Of a DNA stretch of 64,000 bases, positions 22,122 to 32,683 are shown one piece after another. The DNA is from Basidiobolus meristosporus CBS 931.73. Its lineage: Eukaryota > Basidiobolomycota > Basidiobolomycetes > Basidiobolales > Basidiobolaceae. Position numbers and translations under genes: made by a program. The stretch is from NCBI GenBank assembly GCA_002104905.1, contig MCFE01000132.1:94517-158516 (forward strand), read 5' to 3'. The notes under the pieces were generated by a model. That model did no database searches and was not told where the DNA came from. It saw only the letters and a program-made list of their open reading frames with translations. Every line of letters begins with the position of its first letter. Positions within the stretch are counted from its first letter, which is position 1.

Positions 22122-23658
22122 ATGTCTATTACACTGATAAGATCTGCTTCATTGTACAGAAGTGCCACCTCTCAGGTAATCAAAGCTCTCCCTTCCCTCA
22201 GGGGTATGAGCACTCATGCTAACGCTGCCTGCGAAGAGAGTGAACCCGCTTTCCTCGGCTGTGTTGAGCAGTTCTTCGACAAAGCTGCCGCTGTGAGTGG
22301 TGTCAAGCCTGAGACTCTTGCTGCCATCAAGAGAGTCGATGCTGTGCTCAGTGTCACCTTCCCCATCGAGCTCGAGAATGGCAAGACCGAGATTGTTCGT
22401 GGCTACCGTGCCCAACACTCTCACCACCGTCTCCCGGTCAAGGGTGGCATCCGTTATGCCGACGAGGTTGACATGCAAGAGGTCGAGGCCTTGGCCTCCC
22501 TCATGACATACAAGTGTGCTGTTGTCGATGTCCCATTCGGCGGAGCCAAGGGTGGTGTGGCCATCAACCCCAAGAAGTACAGCACCCGTGAGTTGGAGCG
22601 CATCACTCGTCGCTTCGCCCTCGAGCTCTGCCAGAAGAACTTCATTGGCCCTGGCATCGATGTCCCCGCGCCTGATGTAGGCACTGGAGGCCGCGAGATG
22701 TCCTGGATCATGGACACCTATCGCCAGTTCAACCCCACCGACATCAACTCTGCCGGGTGCATCACCGGAAAGCCAGTCAACCAAGGTGGTGTCCGTGGCC
22801 GTACCGAGGCCACTGGTCTTGGCGTGTACTATGGTGTCCGCGAGTTCCTCAAGTACGACGAGGTCCAGAAGCAAACTGGCCTCACTGGTGACATCGAAGG
22901 CAAGCGTGTTGTCATCCAAGGTTTCGGCAATGTTGGCTACTGGGCCGCCAAGTTCTTCGAGGCCAACGGAGCCAAGATTGTCGGTGTTGCTGACCAAGAC
23001 TGCGGTATCTACAACGAGCAGGGCATCAACATCGATGAGCTGCAGGAGTACAAGAGTGCCAAGGGTGTCCTTGGTGGCTACAGCTCTGGCACCATTGTTC
23101 CCGAGTCCATCAAGCTCATTGAAGCTGAGTGTGATGTGTTGATCCCTGCCGCCCTCGAGCGTCAAATTGGCCTCAAGAATGTCAACCGCATCAAGGCCAA
23201 GGTCATTGGCGAGGGCGCCAACGGTCCCATCACCCCTGCCGCCCACGACATTCTGGTCAAGAATGGCCGTGTTGTCGTTCCTGACTTGTTGCTCAACGCC
23301 GGTGGTGTGTGCGTGTCATACTTCGAGTGGCTCAAGAACATCTCTCACATCCGCTTCGGCCGCATGAACAAGAAGTGGGATGAGCAAGGCAAGGCCCAAC
23401 TCTTGTCCCTTGTCGAGGAGAACGCCGGTCGCAAGCTCACCGTCACTGAGCGCCAGCAGGTGATCCACGGGGCTGAGGAGCATGAGCTTGTGTACTCTGG
23501 CTTGGAGGACACCATGATCAAGGCCTGTGAGGAGACCAGAGTTACGGCCAACTGAGTTCGGCAACATCGACTACCGTACTGCAGCTATTGCCAATGCCAT
23601 TCGCAAGATTGCCTCGGTCTCCGAAGGATCCGGCTCTCTTTTCACCAGCCGTGGCTGA
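22122..23658 (+). pseudogene. Glutamate dehydrogenase copy 2, late frameshift
   Basis: Open for 477 codons (22122-23555): transit peptide MSITLIRSASLYRS..., PVKGG, YKCAVV, GGAKGG and GFGNVG motifs are all present. One extra T at 23553 (GCCAAC|T|GAGTTC) makes an immediate TGA and removes the last 35 or so residues (the region with NIDYRTAAIANAIRK that packs near the pivot helix in GDH). The remaining 3' part can still be recognised down to a TGA at 23656-23658, ending SLFTSRG instead of SLFTNRG. Confidence 0.85.
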
Positions 23659-24609
23659 GCTAACCATATTCGTCAATAATTCCAGCTTGAAATATACACT
23701 TCTTACACCAAAACCAATAAATTGTAGACATAAACAAATTTTGGACCAGTCCGAATGTCGGATATCGTCATTACGATTGTTTAGGTGGGAAGAATGACAG
23801 TCTCAGAGATACTACTTAGCCCTGTACCTGTCTATATGCGTGATGGGCCATTGTGTTGGATTCAAATGCACATATAGTGCTCTTTTGGGTAGTGTGCGAA
23901 GAATCGACTATATTCAGTAGATCTGAATCGATTGTTTCTTCGTGCCTTCAAAGAAAACCGTGATTCGTGTAAATGTGGGATTCCGTCTATATAAAGCAGA
24001 ATTCTCGTCAGAGCTTGGGATAGATGCGGGGACACTACATACGTGTTCAGTAACACTATCTACAATTCCCTTATCACGGCCGATCACCCAGTTCTTGGCT
24101 TCTAATCATCCTCAAATGTGACTGGTACAACTTCGACCAAGTGCCGTATGAATGTGGGTCTTTTCTACTGTAGGGTTTACAAAGTTTAATCCCGAGAGTT
24201 CCCTATTCTAACGGTGGCTTTTACCAGATAAACCTGGCGAAAGCAACACGGTATACTGGTTTGAGTCCAAATTCCACAGACATACACCTGCGCCACTCGA
24301 ATGTGGGTACCTGAGCACATCCCACTTACCAGGTGACTGAGGTGGGTACGTACCATCAGGCATAATCGATATGAAGATTTCACTTGAGTCGTACAAATAT
24401 GCAACCCGGATTGCCTCAATAACGTGTTTGTGGCTGCCATGATACGGGCATTAGACATGGTTAGAGCACGCTTGGCGCTATGATAACAAAAAAGATGAGA
24501 TTAGGTAAATCTGGGTTTACCGGCTAATGCAATGTTAGAAGCACGAAATTCCCATTTGAAAAACAACACAAGGTGAGGTTAGAGCGTAAACTCAACTACA
24601 AGTCGAAGT
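23659..24609. other. Intergenic region
   Basis: No gene recognised in 950 bp. A poly(A) signal context (CCAATAAATTG) lies near 23714. Confidence 0.55.
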
Positions 24610-24793
24610 ATGTCAGTCTCAATCCTAAGATCAGCGTCTTTGTTTAAAACTACCTTCCAAGCAGCAAGAGATCTCCCTTCCCTCAGGGTTATGAGCACTC
24701 ATGCTAATGCTTCCTGCGAAGAGAGTGAAATCGCTTTCCTCCGTTGCCTCGGTCCCCGAAGGATCCGGCTCTCTTTTTACCAATCGCGGCTAG
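24610..24793 (+). pseudogene. Glutamate dehydrogenase remnant with internal deletion
   Basis: It begins with a GDH-like transit peptide (MSVSILRSASLFK...LPSLR) and STHANASCEESE, then jumps from about residue 46 directly to the GDH C-terminus: the bases after GTTGCCTCGG match the end of GDH (in another frame) down to TTTTTACCAATCGCGGCTAG. About 450 codons are missing. Both sides of the junction share CCTCGG-like sequence, suggesting microhomology-mediated deletion. The frame is shifted after the junction, so no GDH activity is expected. Confidence 0.85.
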
Positions 24794-24987
24794 TTCTATG
24801 TATAAACAGAATCTAGAAGATTAATTGTAACTTTCAATTAGATTTTAATAAATATCGGAGTCCGTATTGTTATGAACGCTCTTGCCTTGCACCAACAGCA
24901 TCAATATCAAAGATCTGCGTTCTGAGTGCGCAGGTACCTCTCACGACTGCAACCCCACCTTGGTAACCAAGAATCATTCACTCAAGC

Positions 24988-25158
24988 ATGAATCAAGGTC
25001 AACTTCGACTACAAGCGAATGCTACACAATACAACCTGGTGCCATATATCGCCAATGTGACCGATCAACCAGAAATGGATATCTTATCTAGAGTAAGTAC
25101 AGGTGCACATATTGGTGATACACAGATGGAAGATATCTATTACAGGGCTAAGGGTTAA
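24988..25158 (+). other. Small open frame, unknown (NVTDQ type)
   Basis: ATG to TAA, 56 residues, MNQGQLRLQANATQ at the start and PYIANVTDQ in the middle. It shares NVTDQ and a loosely similar following segment with the frame at 29769-29957 in another GDH spacer. It may be the relic of an older gene duplicated with the array. No known domain recognised. Confidence 0.25.
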
Positions 25159-25321
25159 CCCTTAGTTCTTGGTAATATCTGATTCAATGTTGAATCGTAG
25201 AGCCCGGAATCTTCCTAGATTATTTATTAACATTACGAGTCGGAAATGATCAATCAGACACGACGTGTATTACCCCATACCGTAAACTTTCTCGAGGGTA
25301 GTAGCTTTCACTTGCCCAGAG

Positions 25322-25339
25322 ATAATCTATATAGATTAT
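25322..25339. repeat. 18-bp perfect palindrome
   Basis: ATAATCTATATAGATTAT reads the same on both strands, about 205 bp before the ATG of GDH copy 3. Could be a dimeric regulator site or chance in AT-rich DNA. Confidence 0.5.
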
Positions 25340-25496
25340 ATCCGCTAGGTTCTCATCTCGGGCTTTGCCGCTGGGACACTATGCTATGTTTTGAGGATTC
25401 TTGCTAAATCACAAAGTAGTGTGGCGTAGGTCATGCGACAAATACGATGGATGAATGCATTACTAGTAAGTATGGATTCCACGATATGGTATCTCC

Positions 25497-25504
25497 TATA
25501 TAAA
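25497..25504 (+). promoter_or_regulatory. TATA box of GDH copy 3
   Basis: TATATAAA, 47 bp before the ATG at 25544. Confidence 0.6.
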
Positions 25505-25543
25505 GACCTTGAATATACATATCAAAACATAACCTGGAATACG

Positions 25544-27080
25544 ATGTCTCTCTCACTCCTGAAATCCTCCTCTTTATACAGAGCTGTAGCCTCTCAAGCA
25601 GCAAGAGCTCTCCCTTCCCTCAGGGGTATGAGCACTCATGCTAACGCTGCCTGCGAAGAGAGTGAACCCGCTTTCCTCGGCTGTGTTGAGCAGTTCTTCG
25701 ACAAAGCTGCCGCTGTGAGTGGTGTCAAGCCTGAGACTCTTGCTGCCATCAAGAGAGTCGATGCTGTGCTCAGTGTCACCTTCCCCATCGAGCTCGAGAA
25801 TGGCAAGACCGAGATTGTTCGTGGCTACCGTGCTCAGCACTCTCACCACCGTCTCCCGGTCAAGGGTGGCATCCGTTATGCCGACGAGGTTGACATGCAA
25901 GAGGTCGAGGCCTTGGCCTCCCTCATGACCTACAAGTGTGCTGTTGTCGATGTCCCATTCGGCGGAGCCAAGGGTGGTGTGGCCATCAACCCCAAGAAGT
26001 ACAGCACCCGTGAGTTGGAGCGCATCACTCGTCGCTTTCGCCCTCGAGCTCTGCCAGAAGAACTTCATTGGCCCTGGCATCGATGTCCCCGCGCCTGATG
26101 TAGGCACTGGAGGCCGCGAGATGTCCTGGATCATGGACACCTATCGCCAGTTCAACCCCACCGACATCAACTCTGCCGGGTGCATCACCGGAAAGCCAGT
26201 CAACCAAGGTGGTGTCCGTGGCCGCACCGAGGCCACTGGTCTTGGCGTGTACTATGGTGTCCGCGAGTTCCTCAAGTACGACGAGGTCCAGAAGCAAACT
26301 GGCCTCACTGGGGACATCGAAGGCAAGCGTGTCGTCATCCAAGGTTTCGGCAATGTTGGCTACTGGGCCGCCAAGTTCTTCGAGGCCAACGGAGCCAAGA
26401 TTGTCGGTGTTGCTGACCAAGACTGCGGTATCTACAACGAGCAGGGCATCAACATCGATGAGCTGCAGGAGTACAAGAGCGCCAAGGGTGTCCTTGGTGG
26501 CTACAGCTCTGGCACCATTGTTCCCGAGTCCATCAAGCTCATTGAAGCTGAGTGTGATGTGTTGATCCCTGCCGCCCTCGAGCGTCAAATTGGCCTCAAG
26601 AATGTCAACCGCATCAAGGCCAAGGTCATTGGCGAGGGCGCCAACGGTCCCATCACCCCTGCCGCCCACGACATTCTGGTCAAGAATGGTCGTGTTGTCG
26701 TTCCTGACTTGTTGCTCAACGCCGGTGGCGTGTGCGTGTCATACTTCGAGTGGCTCAAGAACATCTCTCACATCCGCTTCGGCCGCATGAACAAGAAGTG
26801 GGATGAGCAAGGCAAGGCCCAACTCTTGTCCCTTGTCGAGGAGAACGCCGGTCGCAAGCTCACCGTCACTGAGCGCCAGCAGGTGATCCACGGGGCTGAG
26901 GAGCATGAGCTTGTGTACTCTGGCTTGGAGGACACCATGATCAAGGCCTGTGAGGAGACCAGAGTTACGGCCAACGAGTTCGGCAACATCGACTACCGTA
27001 CTGCAGCTATTGCCAATGCCATTCGCAAGATTGCCTCGGTCTCCGAAGGCTCCGGTTCTCTCTTCACTAACCGCGGTTAG
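25544..27080 (+). pseudogene. Glutamate dehydrogenase copy 3, one frameshift
   Basis: The start at 25544 (MSLSLLKSSSLYRA...) is chosen because it matches the other copies and lies 47 bp after the TATA box; an open frame continues upstream to 25433 without support. An extra C at 26039 (CGCTTT|C|GCCCTC) shifts the frame after ITRRF, about residue 165. The second part is open to the normal TAG at 27078-27080 and ends SLFTNRG. Apart from the insertion, all catalytic and cofactor motifs match the intact copy. Confidence 0.85.
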
Positions 27081-27910
27081 ATACCCCCAACCGCAAACAA
27101 TATCATAATAATTAGGCATTCACTTTTCCCCATAATTTACAATAAACCAATCTCTGCATTAAAAATTTCGATAGCGTGAAAGTCCAACTTATGTGGATAG
27201 CGAGATGCTGTAAATTGTTCAAGTCACGCAATAGGCGCATAAAATTTTGAGAGATTTGATGAGCCAACGTAATTATTACTACTGTGGACTGCCGAACGGC
27301 AGGTACTGTACCACTTATTGAGGACGGATAATGGGATTGATTGCACAAGAACGCCTACCTAATCTTGGTTCCCAGGGGTCGGTTAAGGAATAAGCTGATG
27401 TTCCATAGTTTACTTTTCTCATTACCTGGAAAGTGATTTAATGAGTTCCGAATCTCTCCTGAGGGATTAACATCACGAGGTTACAACGGGTCGCACATTC
27501 TGTAAAGATCCTTGGACTATCATTGTTTGCAGTACATTTGAGCAAGAATGATCCAATAAGTGGTACACCACATTATGTTTGATCCGAAAAAACTGAGGGC
27601 AAATCATCCCAGTAATCAGTAGGTTGGCTCGAGTGAGAACTGGGTGTACTAGACTTGCATCCATCTCATCAAGTCTATCCAGATAGCGATGCACATGATG
27701 TAAATGAAGTTGCACGTTTTGGGTTCGGCTACTAGTCTATTTTGTCTGTGATACGAAAGATAAGGTCCATTCACACCGGAGCAAAACCGTGGCGCACCTA
27801 ATTCGATCGGAGTGCGTTTAGAGTTACATAGATGGGTCAACAATCTGTGATTAGATGACTTACGAGGGGGGGAAGCTATCTAGATACGTGCATGTACATC
27901 AGAGTTCAAG
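27081..27910. other. Intergenic region between GDH copies 3 and 4
   Basis: No gene recognised. A likely poly(A) signal (CAATAAACC) is at about 27140. Confidence 0.55.
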
Positions 27911-27918
27911 TATAAAAA
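27911..27918 (+). promoter_or_regulatory. TATA box of GDH copy 4
   Basis: TATAAAAA, 45 bp before the ATG at 27956. Confidence 0.65.
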
Positions 27919-27955
27919 GAGTTGTCGTGTGTTTGAGAAGGTAGCAACAATTAAG

Positions 27956-29492
27956 ATGTCCCTATCACTCTTAAAATCCTCCTCTTTGTATAGAACTGTA
28001 GTCTCTCAAGCAGCAAGAGCTCTCCCTTCCCTCAGGGGTATGAGCACTCATGCTAACGCTGCCTGCGAAGAGAGTGAACCCGCTTTCCTCGGCTGTGTTG
28101 AGCAGTTCTTCGACAAAGCTGCCGCTTGTGAGTGGTGTCAAGCCTGAGACTCTTGCTGCCATCAAGAGAGTCGATGCTGTGCTCAGTGTCACCTTCCCCA
28201 TCGAGCTCGAGAATGGCAAGACCGAGATTGTTCGTGGCTACCGTGCTCAGCACTCTCACCACCGTCTCCCGGTCAAGGGTGGCATCCGTTATGCCGATGA
28301 GGTTGACATGCAAGAGGTCGAGGCCTTGGCCTCCCTCATGACCTACAAGTGTGCTGTTGTCGATGTCCCATTCGGCGGAGCCAAGGGTGGTGTGGCCATC
28401 AACCCCAAGAAGTACAGCACCCGTGAGTTGGAGCGCATCACTCGTCGCTTTGCCCTCGAGCTCTGCCAGAAGAACTTCATTGGCCCTGGCATCGATGTCC
28501 CCGCGCCTGATGTAGGCACTGGAGGCCGCGAGATGTCCTGGATCATGGACACCTATCGCCAGTTCAACCCCACCGACATCAACTCTGCCGGGTGCATCAC
28601 CGGAAAGCCAGTCAACCAAGGTGGTGTCCGTGGCCGTACCGAGGCCACTGGTCTTGGCGTGTACTATGGTGTCCGCGAGTTCCTCAAGTACGACGAGGTC
28701 CAGAAGCAAACTGGCCTCACTGGGGACATCGAAGGCAAGCGTGTTGTCATCCAAGGTTTCGGCAATGTTGGCTACTGGGCCGCCAAGTTCTTCGAGGCCA
28801 ACGGAGCCAAGATTGTCGGTGTTGCTGACCAAGACTGCGGTATCTACAACGAGCAGGGCATCAACATCGATGAGCTGCAAGAGTACAAGAGTGCCAATGG
28901 AATTCTCGGAGGATATAGCAACGGCACCATTGTTCCCGAGTCCATCAAGCTCATTGAAGCTGAGTGTGATGTGTTGATCCCTGCCGCCCTCGAGCGTCAA
29001 ATTGGCCTCAAGAATGTCAACCGCATCAAGGCCAAGGTCATTGGCGAGGGCGCCAACGGTCCCATCACCCCTGCTGCCCACGACATTCTGGTCAAGAATG
29101 GCCGTGTTGTCGTTCCTGACTTGTTACTCAACGCCGGTGGCGTGTGCGTGTCATACTTCGAGTGGCTCAAGAACATCTCTCACATCCGCTTCGGCCGCAT
29201 GAACAAGAAGTGGGATGAGCAAGGCAAGGCCCAACTCTTGTCCCTTGTCGAGGAGAACGCTGGTCGCAAGCTCACCGTCACTGAGCGCCAGCAGGTGATC
29301 CACGGGGCTGAGGAGCATGAGCTTGTGTACTCTGGCTTGGAGGACACCATGATCAAGGCCTGTGAGGAGACCAGAGTTACGGCCAACGAGTTCGGCAACA
29401 TCGACTACCGTACTGCAGCTATTGCCAATGCCATCCGTAAGATTGCCGCCGTCTCGGAAGGATCCGGCTCTCTCTTCACTAACCGCGGTTAA
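27956..29492 (+). pseudogene. Glutamate dehydrogenase copy 4, early frameshift and a divergent tract
   Basis: Transit peptide MSLSLLKSSSLYRT... is close to copy 3. An extra T at 28126/28127 (GCCGCT|T|GTGAG) breaks the frame after residue about 57; the rest is open from there to the TAA at 29490-29492. A block of about 30 bases at 28894-28923 differs strongly from all sisters at synonymous and some non-synonymous sites (ANGILGGYSNG instead of [11 protein letters not shown]) while the flanks are near-identical, as expected for a short conversion tract from a more distant GDH gene. Confidence 0.85.
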
Positions 29493-30183
29493 GAACCAAT
29501 AATTTTTTCATACATATTAAGCATTCACTTCTCCCCATACATTTTCAGTAAATTCAAAGTCATCAACCATTAGGCATTTCAAATTATTGTTAAGGCTGCA
29601 TTTTGATCGATCCGCAAGTATGCACCGAATAGTTTGTGGGGGTTATCAGAGGTTTCATCTTGAATGTGGTTGACGGAGATGACCGGAATGGGATGTTACC
29701 CGAATTAAGGTTTTTGCTATGTTTGCAACATACAGATTCTTGAGAGGCCATATTTCATTTAACAGAATATGTATAGCATAGCAATCTCCGGTTTCACTGC
29801 TTACAGTGTGAGCAACGTGACCGATCAGGCATCTCCCTCTGAGAGTTTGCTTGCCGAGATACGGACTGGTAATACATTGATTGTGGATATCAGCTACGAA
29901 CATTGTGTGTACCCTTTTGCCTTGGATCCTCGTGACGGACCAAAATATACTGAATGATACTGATTGTTCCCAAAGTTGCAACAATTAAGATTAACATAAA
30001 ATTATGTTGAGAAAGTAAGCTATTTCTGGTACTGTAGTTTGCGCTACAGCTACAACCAAGTAACCCGCATGGCTAGTCCAATATATATTTGGGATGATCT
30101 GGGCAGTAGAATGACCTAAATGCGTGTATAACCTGATTACAAGATGATCTCAACTTAGGAGGTAAGGTTAATTATTAGGGTTA
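29493..30183. other. Intergenic region between GDH copy 4 and the GDH fragment
   Basis: No recognised gene. Includes a 62-codon open frame (29769-29957) with AYSVSNVTDQ, possibly related to the small frame at 24988-25158. Confidence 0.5.
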
Positions 30184-30558
30184 GCAAACTGGCCTCACTG
30201 GTGACATCGAAGGCAAGCGTGTCGTCATCCAAGGTTTCGGCAATGTTGGCTACTGGGCCGCCAAGTTCTTCGAGGCCAACTGGAGCCAAGATTGTCGGTG
30301 TTGCTGACCAAGACTGCGGTATCTACAACGAGCAGGCATCAACATCGATGAGCTGCAAGAGTACAAGAGCGCCAAGGGTGTCCTTGGTGGCTACAGCTCT
30401 GGCACCATTGTCCCAAAGTCCATAGGCCTGTGAGGAGACCAGTATTACAGCCAATGAATTCGGCAACATCGACTACCGTACCGCTGCTATTGCCAATGCC
30501 ATTCGCAAGATTGTCACCGTCTCGAAAGGATCTGACTCTCTTCACCATCCGCGGATAA
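30184..30558 (+). pseudogene. Glutamate dehydrogenase fragment, scrambled
   Basis: Starts mid-gene at [10 protein letters not shown], includes [10 protein letters not shown] and [10 protein letters not shown], then has an added base near 30280 (GGCCAAC|T|GGAGCC), a lost base near 30336 (GAGCAGGCATC), and a jump after about 30422 from the GTIVP segment straight to the ACEET...NEFGNIDYRTAAIANAIRK region. It ends with a degraded C-terminus and TAA at 30556-30558. No promoter or 5' end. Several substitutions mark it as an older relic than the five main copies. Confidence 0.85.
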
Positions 30559-31087
30559 GCTTACTATAATAATTCTTGGGACGACACTTACTGGTAGAAT
30601 GTACATACAATGCGTCCCCTCGTGTCGAACATTCGTACAGCTTGAACTTTTGGAAAGTGCTCGTTAATAAATAATTCCATTCTAGCTGCTAAAGATTGAT
30701 ATGATTTTCTATACCCAATATGGCACTTTCGTCATTGTGCTGTCCGTAACGATGCTTACGTCTCATAAAATGTGGTCGATGCGAAGTCAAGTGAATATGG
30801 AGTTCGTAATTTCAACCTCAAGGCTGCTTGGATCTCCTAAATTGTAACACAAATGGTGGCTAATTTTGTATTGTAACTGATAAGATCCGTAGAACACAAT
30901 ATTCGTCCACCAGCCTTGGATAGTGAGTAGGTTGCCATAAAAAGGAATCTTGATTTTATTCTACTGAATAGATGCGAGAGATGTTCACAAGATCACAAAG
31001 ATCATCTCGGGAAAGGGCTCCTCATCTCTAGATAAATATTAGATGATCATTGGGATGCTAGACCTGGCTCCGATTTCCTCAAAACAG
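30559..31087. other. Intergenic region upstream of GDH copy 5
   Basis: No gene recognised; promoter of copy 5 lies at its end. Confidence 0.55.
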
Positions 31088-31095
31088 TATAAAAG
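31088..31095 (+). promoter_or_regulatory. TATA box of GDH copy 5
   Basis: TATAAAAG, 57 bp before the ATG at 31145. Confidence 0.7.
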
Positions 31096-31144
31096 CTAGT
31101 AACCCTCGCCTTATAGTCATCAGCGGTCGCAATCATCAAATACT

Positions 31145-32683
31145 ATGGTTCTTACCACCTTACTTAAATCTGCTGGCTCATTACGCAGCGCTGCCCCAAA
31201 TGTTGTTAGAGCTCTTCCTGCCCTCAGGGGTATGAGCACTCATGCTAACGCTGCCTGCGAAGAGAGTGAACCCGCTTTCCTCGGCTGTGTTGAGCAGTTC
31301 TTCGACAAAGCTGCCGCTGTGAGTGGTGTCAAGTCTGAGACTCTTGCTGCCATCAAGAGAGTCGATGCTGTGCTCAGTGTCACCTTCCCCATCGAGCTCG
31401 AGAATGGCAAGACCGAGATTGTTCGTGGCTACCGTGCCCAGCACTCTCACCACCGTCTCCCGGTCAAGGGTGGCATCCGTTATGCCGATGAGGTTGACAT
31501 GCAAGAGGTCGAGGCCTTGGCCTCCCTCATGACCTACAAGTGTGCTGTTGTCGATGTCCCATTCGGCGGAGCCAAGGGTGGTGTGGCCATCAACCCCAAG
31601 AAGTACAGCACCCGTGAGTTGGAGCGCATCACTCGTCGCTTTGCCCTCGAGCTCTGCCAGAAGAACTTCATTGGCCCTGGCATCGATGTCCCCGCGCCTG
31701 ATGTAGGCACTGGAGGCCGCGAGATGTCCTGGATCATGGACACCTATCGCCAGTTCAACCCCACCGACATCAACTCTGCCGGGTGCATCACCGGAAAGCC
31801 AGTCAACCAAGGTGGTGTCCGTGGCCGTACCGAGGCCACTGGTCTTGGCGTGTACTATGGTGTCCGCGAGTTCCTCAAGTACGACGAGGTCCAGAAGCAA
31901 ACTGGCCTCACTGGGGACATCGAAGGCAAGCGTGTTGTCATCCAAGGTTTCGGCAATGTTGGCTACTGGGCCGCCAAGTTCTTTGAGGCCAACGGAGCCA
32001 AGATTGTCGGTGTTGCTGACCAAGACTGCGGTATCTACAACGAGCAGGGCATCAACATCGATGAGCTGCAGGAGTACAAGAGTGCCAAGGGTGTCCTTGG
32101 TGGCTACAGCTCTGGCACCATTGTTCCCGAGTCCATCAAGCTCATTGAAGCTGAGTGTGATGTGTTGATCCCTGCCGCCCTCGAGCGTCAAATTGGCCTC
32201 AAGAATGTCAACCGCATCAAGGCCAAGGTCATTGGCGAGGGCGCCAACGGTCCCATCACCCCTGCCGCCCACGACATTCTGGTCAAGAATGGCCGTGTTG
32301 TCGTTCCTGACTTGTTGCTCAACGCCGGTGGCGTGTGCGTGTCATACTTCGAGTGGCTCAAGAACATCTCTCACATCCGCTTCGGCCGCATGAACAAGAA
32401 GTGGGATGAGCAAGGCAAGGCCCAACTCTTGTCCCTTGTCGAGGAGAACGCTGGTCGCAAGCTCACCGTCACTGAGCGCCAGCAGGTGATCCACGGGGCT
32501 GAGGAGCATGAGCTTGTGTACTCTGGCTTGGAGGACACCATGATCAAGGCCTGTGAGGAGACCAGAGTTACGGCCAACGAGTTCGGCAACATCGACTACC
32601 GTACTGCAGCTATTGCCAATGCCATTCGCAAGATTGCCGCCGTCTCGGAAGGCTCCGGCTCTCTCTTCACTAACCGCGGTTAA
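31145..32683 (+). CDS. Mitochondrial glutamate dehydrogenase, intact copy 5
   Basis: Intronless 512-aa frame, the only undisrupted GDH of the array. Residues 1 to about 29 form a basic, hydroxyl-rich mitochondrial presequence. Key sites: Lys108 in LPVKGG, Lys132 in TYKCAVV, catalytic Lys144 in [14 protein letters not shown] dinucleotide-binding loop at 268-273, and EGANGP further on. Between YFEWLKN and the HELVYSGLEDTM region lies an insert like the antenna of animal GDH, so this is the small hexameric animal-type enzyme and not the approximately 115-kDa fungal NAD-GDH or the NADP-GDH of yeast (family knowledge). Reaction: glutamate to 2-oxoglutarate and ammonium with NAD(P)+. It has a distinctive presequence (MVLTTLLKSAGSLRS...) and one change, Ser64 for Pro, relative to sisters. 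Confidence 0.95.
   Translation: MVLTTLLKSAGSLRSAAPNVVRALPALRGMSTHANAACEESEPAFLGCVEQFFDKAAAVSGVKSETLAAIKRVDAVLSVTFPIELENGKTEIVRGYRAQHSHHRLPVKGGIRYADEVDMQEVEALASLMTYKCAVVDVPFGGAKGGVAINPKKYSTRELERITRRFALELCQKNFIGPGIDVPAPDVGTGGREMSWIMDTYRQFNPTDINSAGCITGKPVNQGGVRGRTEATGLGVYYGVREFLKYDEVQKQTGLTGDIEGKRVVIQGFGNVGYWAAKFFEANGAKIVGVADQDCGIYNEQGINIDELQEYKSAKGVLGGYSSGTIVPESIKLIEAECDVLIPAALERQIGLKNVNRIKAKVIGEGANGPITPAAHDILVKNGRVVVPDLLLNAGGVCVSYFEWLKNISHIRFGRMNKKWDEQGKAQLLSLVEENAGRKLTVTERQQVIHGAEEHELVYSGLEDTMIKACEETRVTANEFGNIDYRTAAIANAIRKIAAVSEGSGSLFTNRG

Larger units (their letters stand above)
24794..25496. other. Intergenic region upstream of GDH copy 3
   Basis: No recognised gene. Contains a 56-codon open frame (24988-25158) with an ANVTDQ stretch that resembles SNVTDQ in another small frame at 29769-29957, and an 18-bp perfect palindrome at 25322-25339. 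Confidence 0.5.

Noticed and set aside
22149-23246. 365-codon antisense frame inside GDH copy 2 and its equivalents in other copies
   Set aside because: Shadow of the codon use of GDH; low complexity Asp/Leu/Gly composition and no independent feature.
25433-25543. Upstream ATG extension of GDH copy 3
   Set aside because: It would place the start before the TATA box and the sister copies start at the position of 25544.
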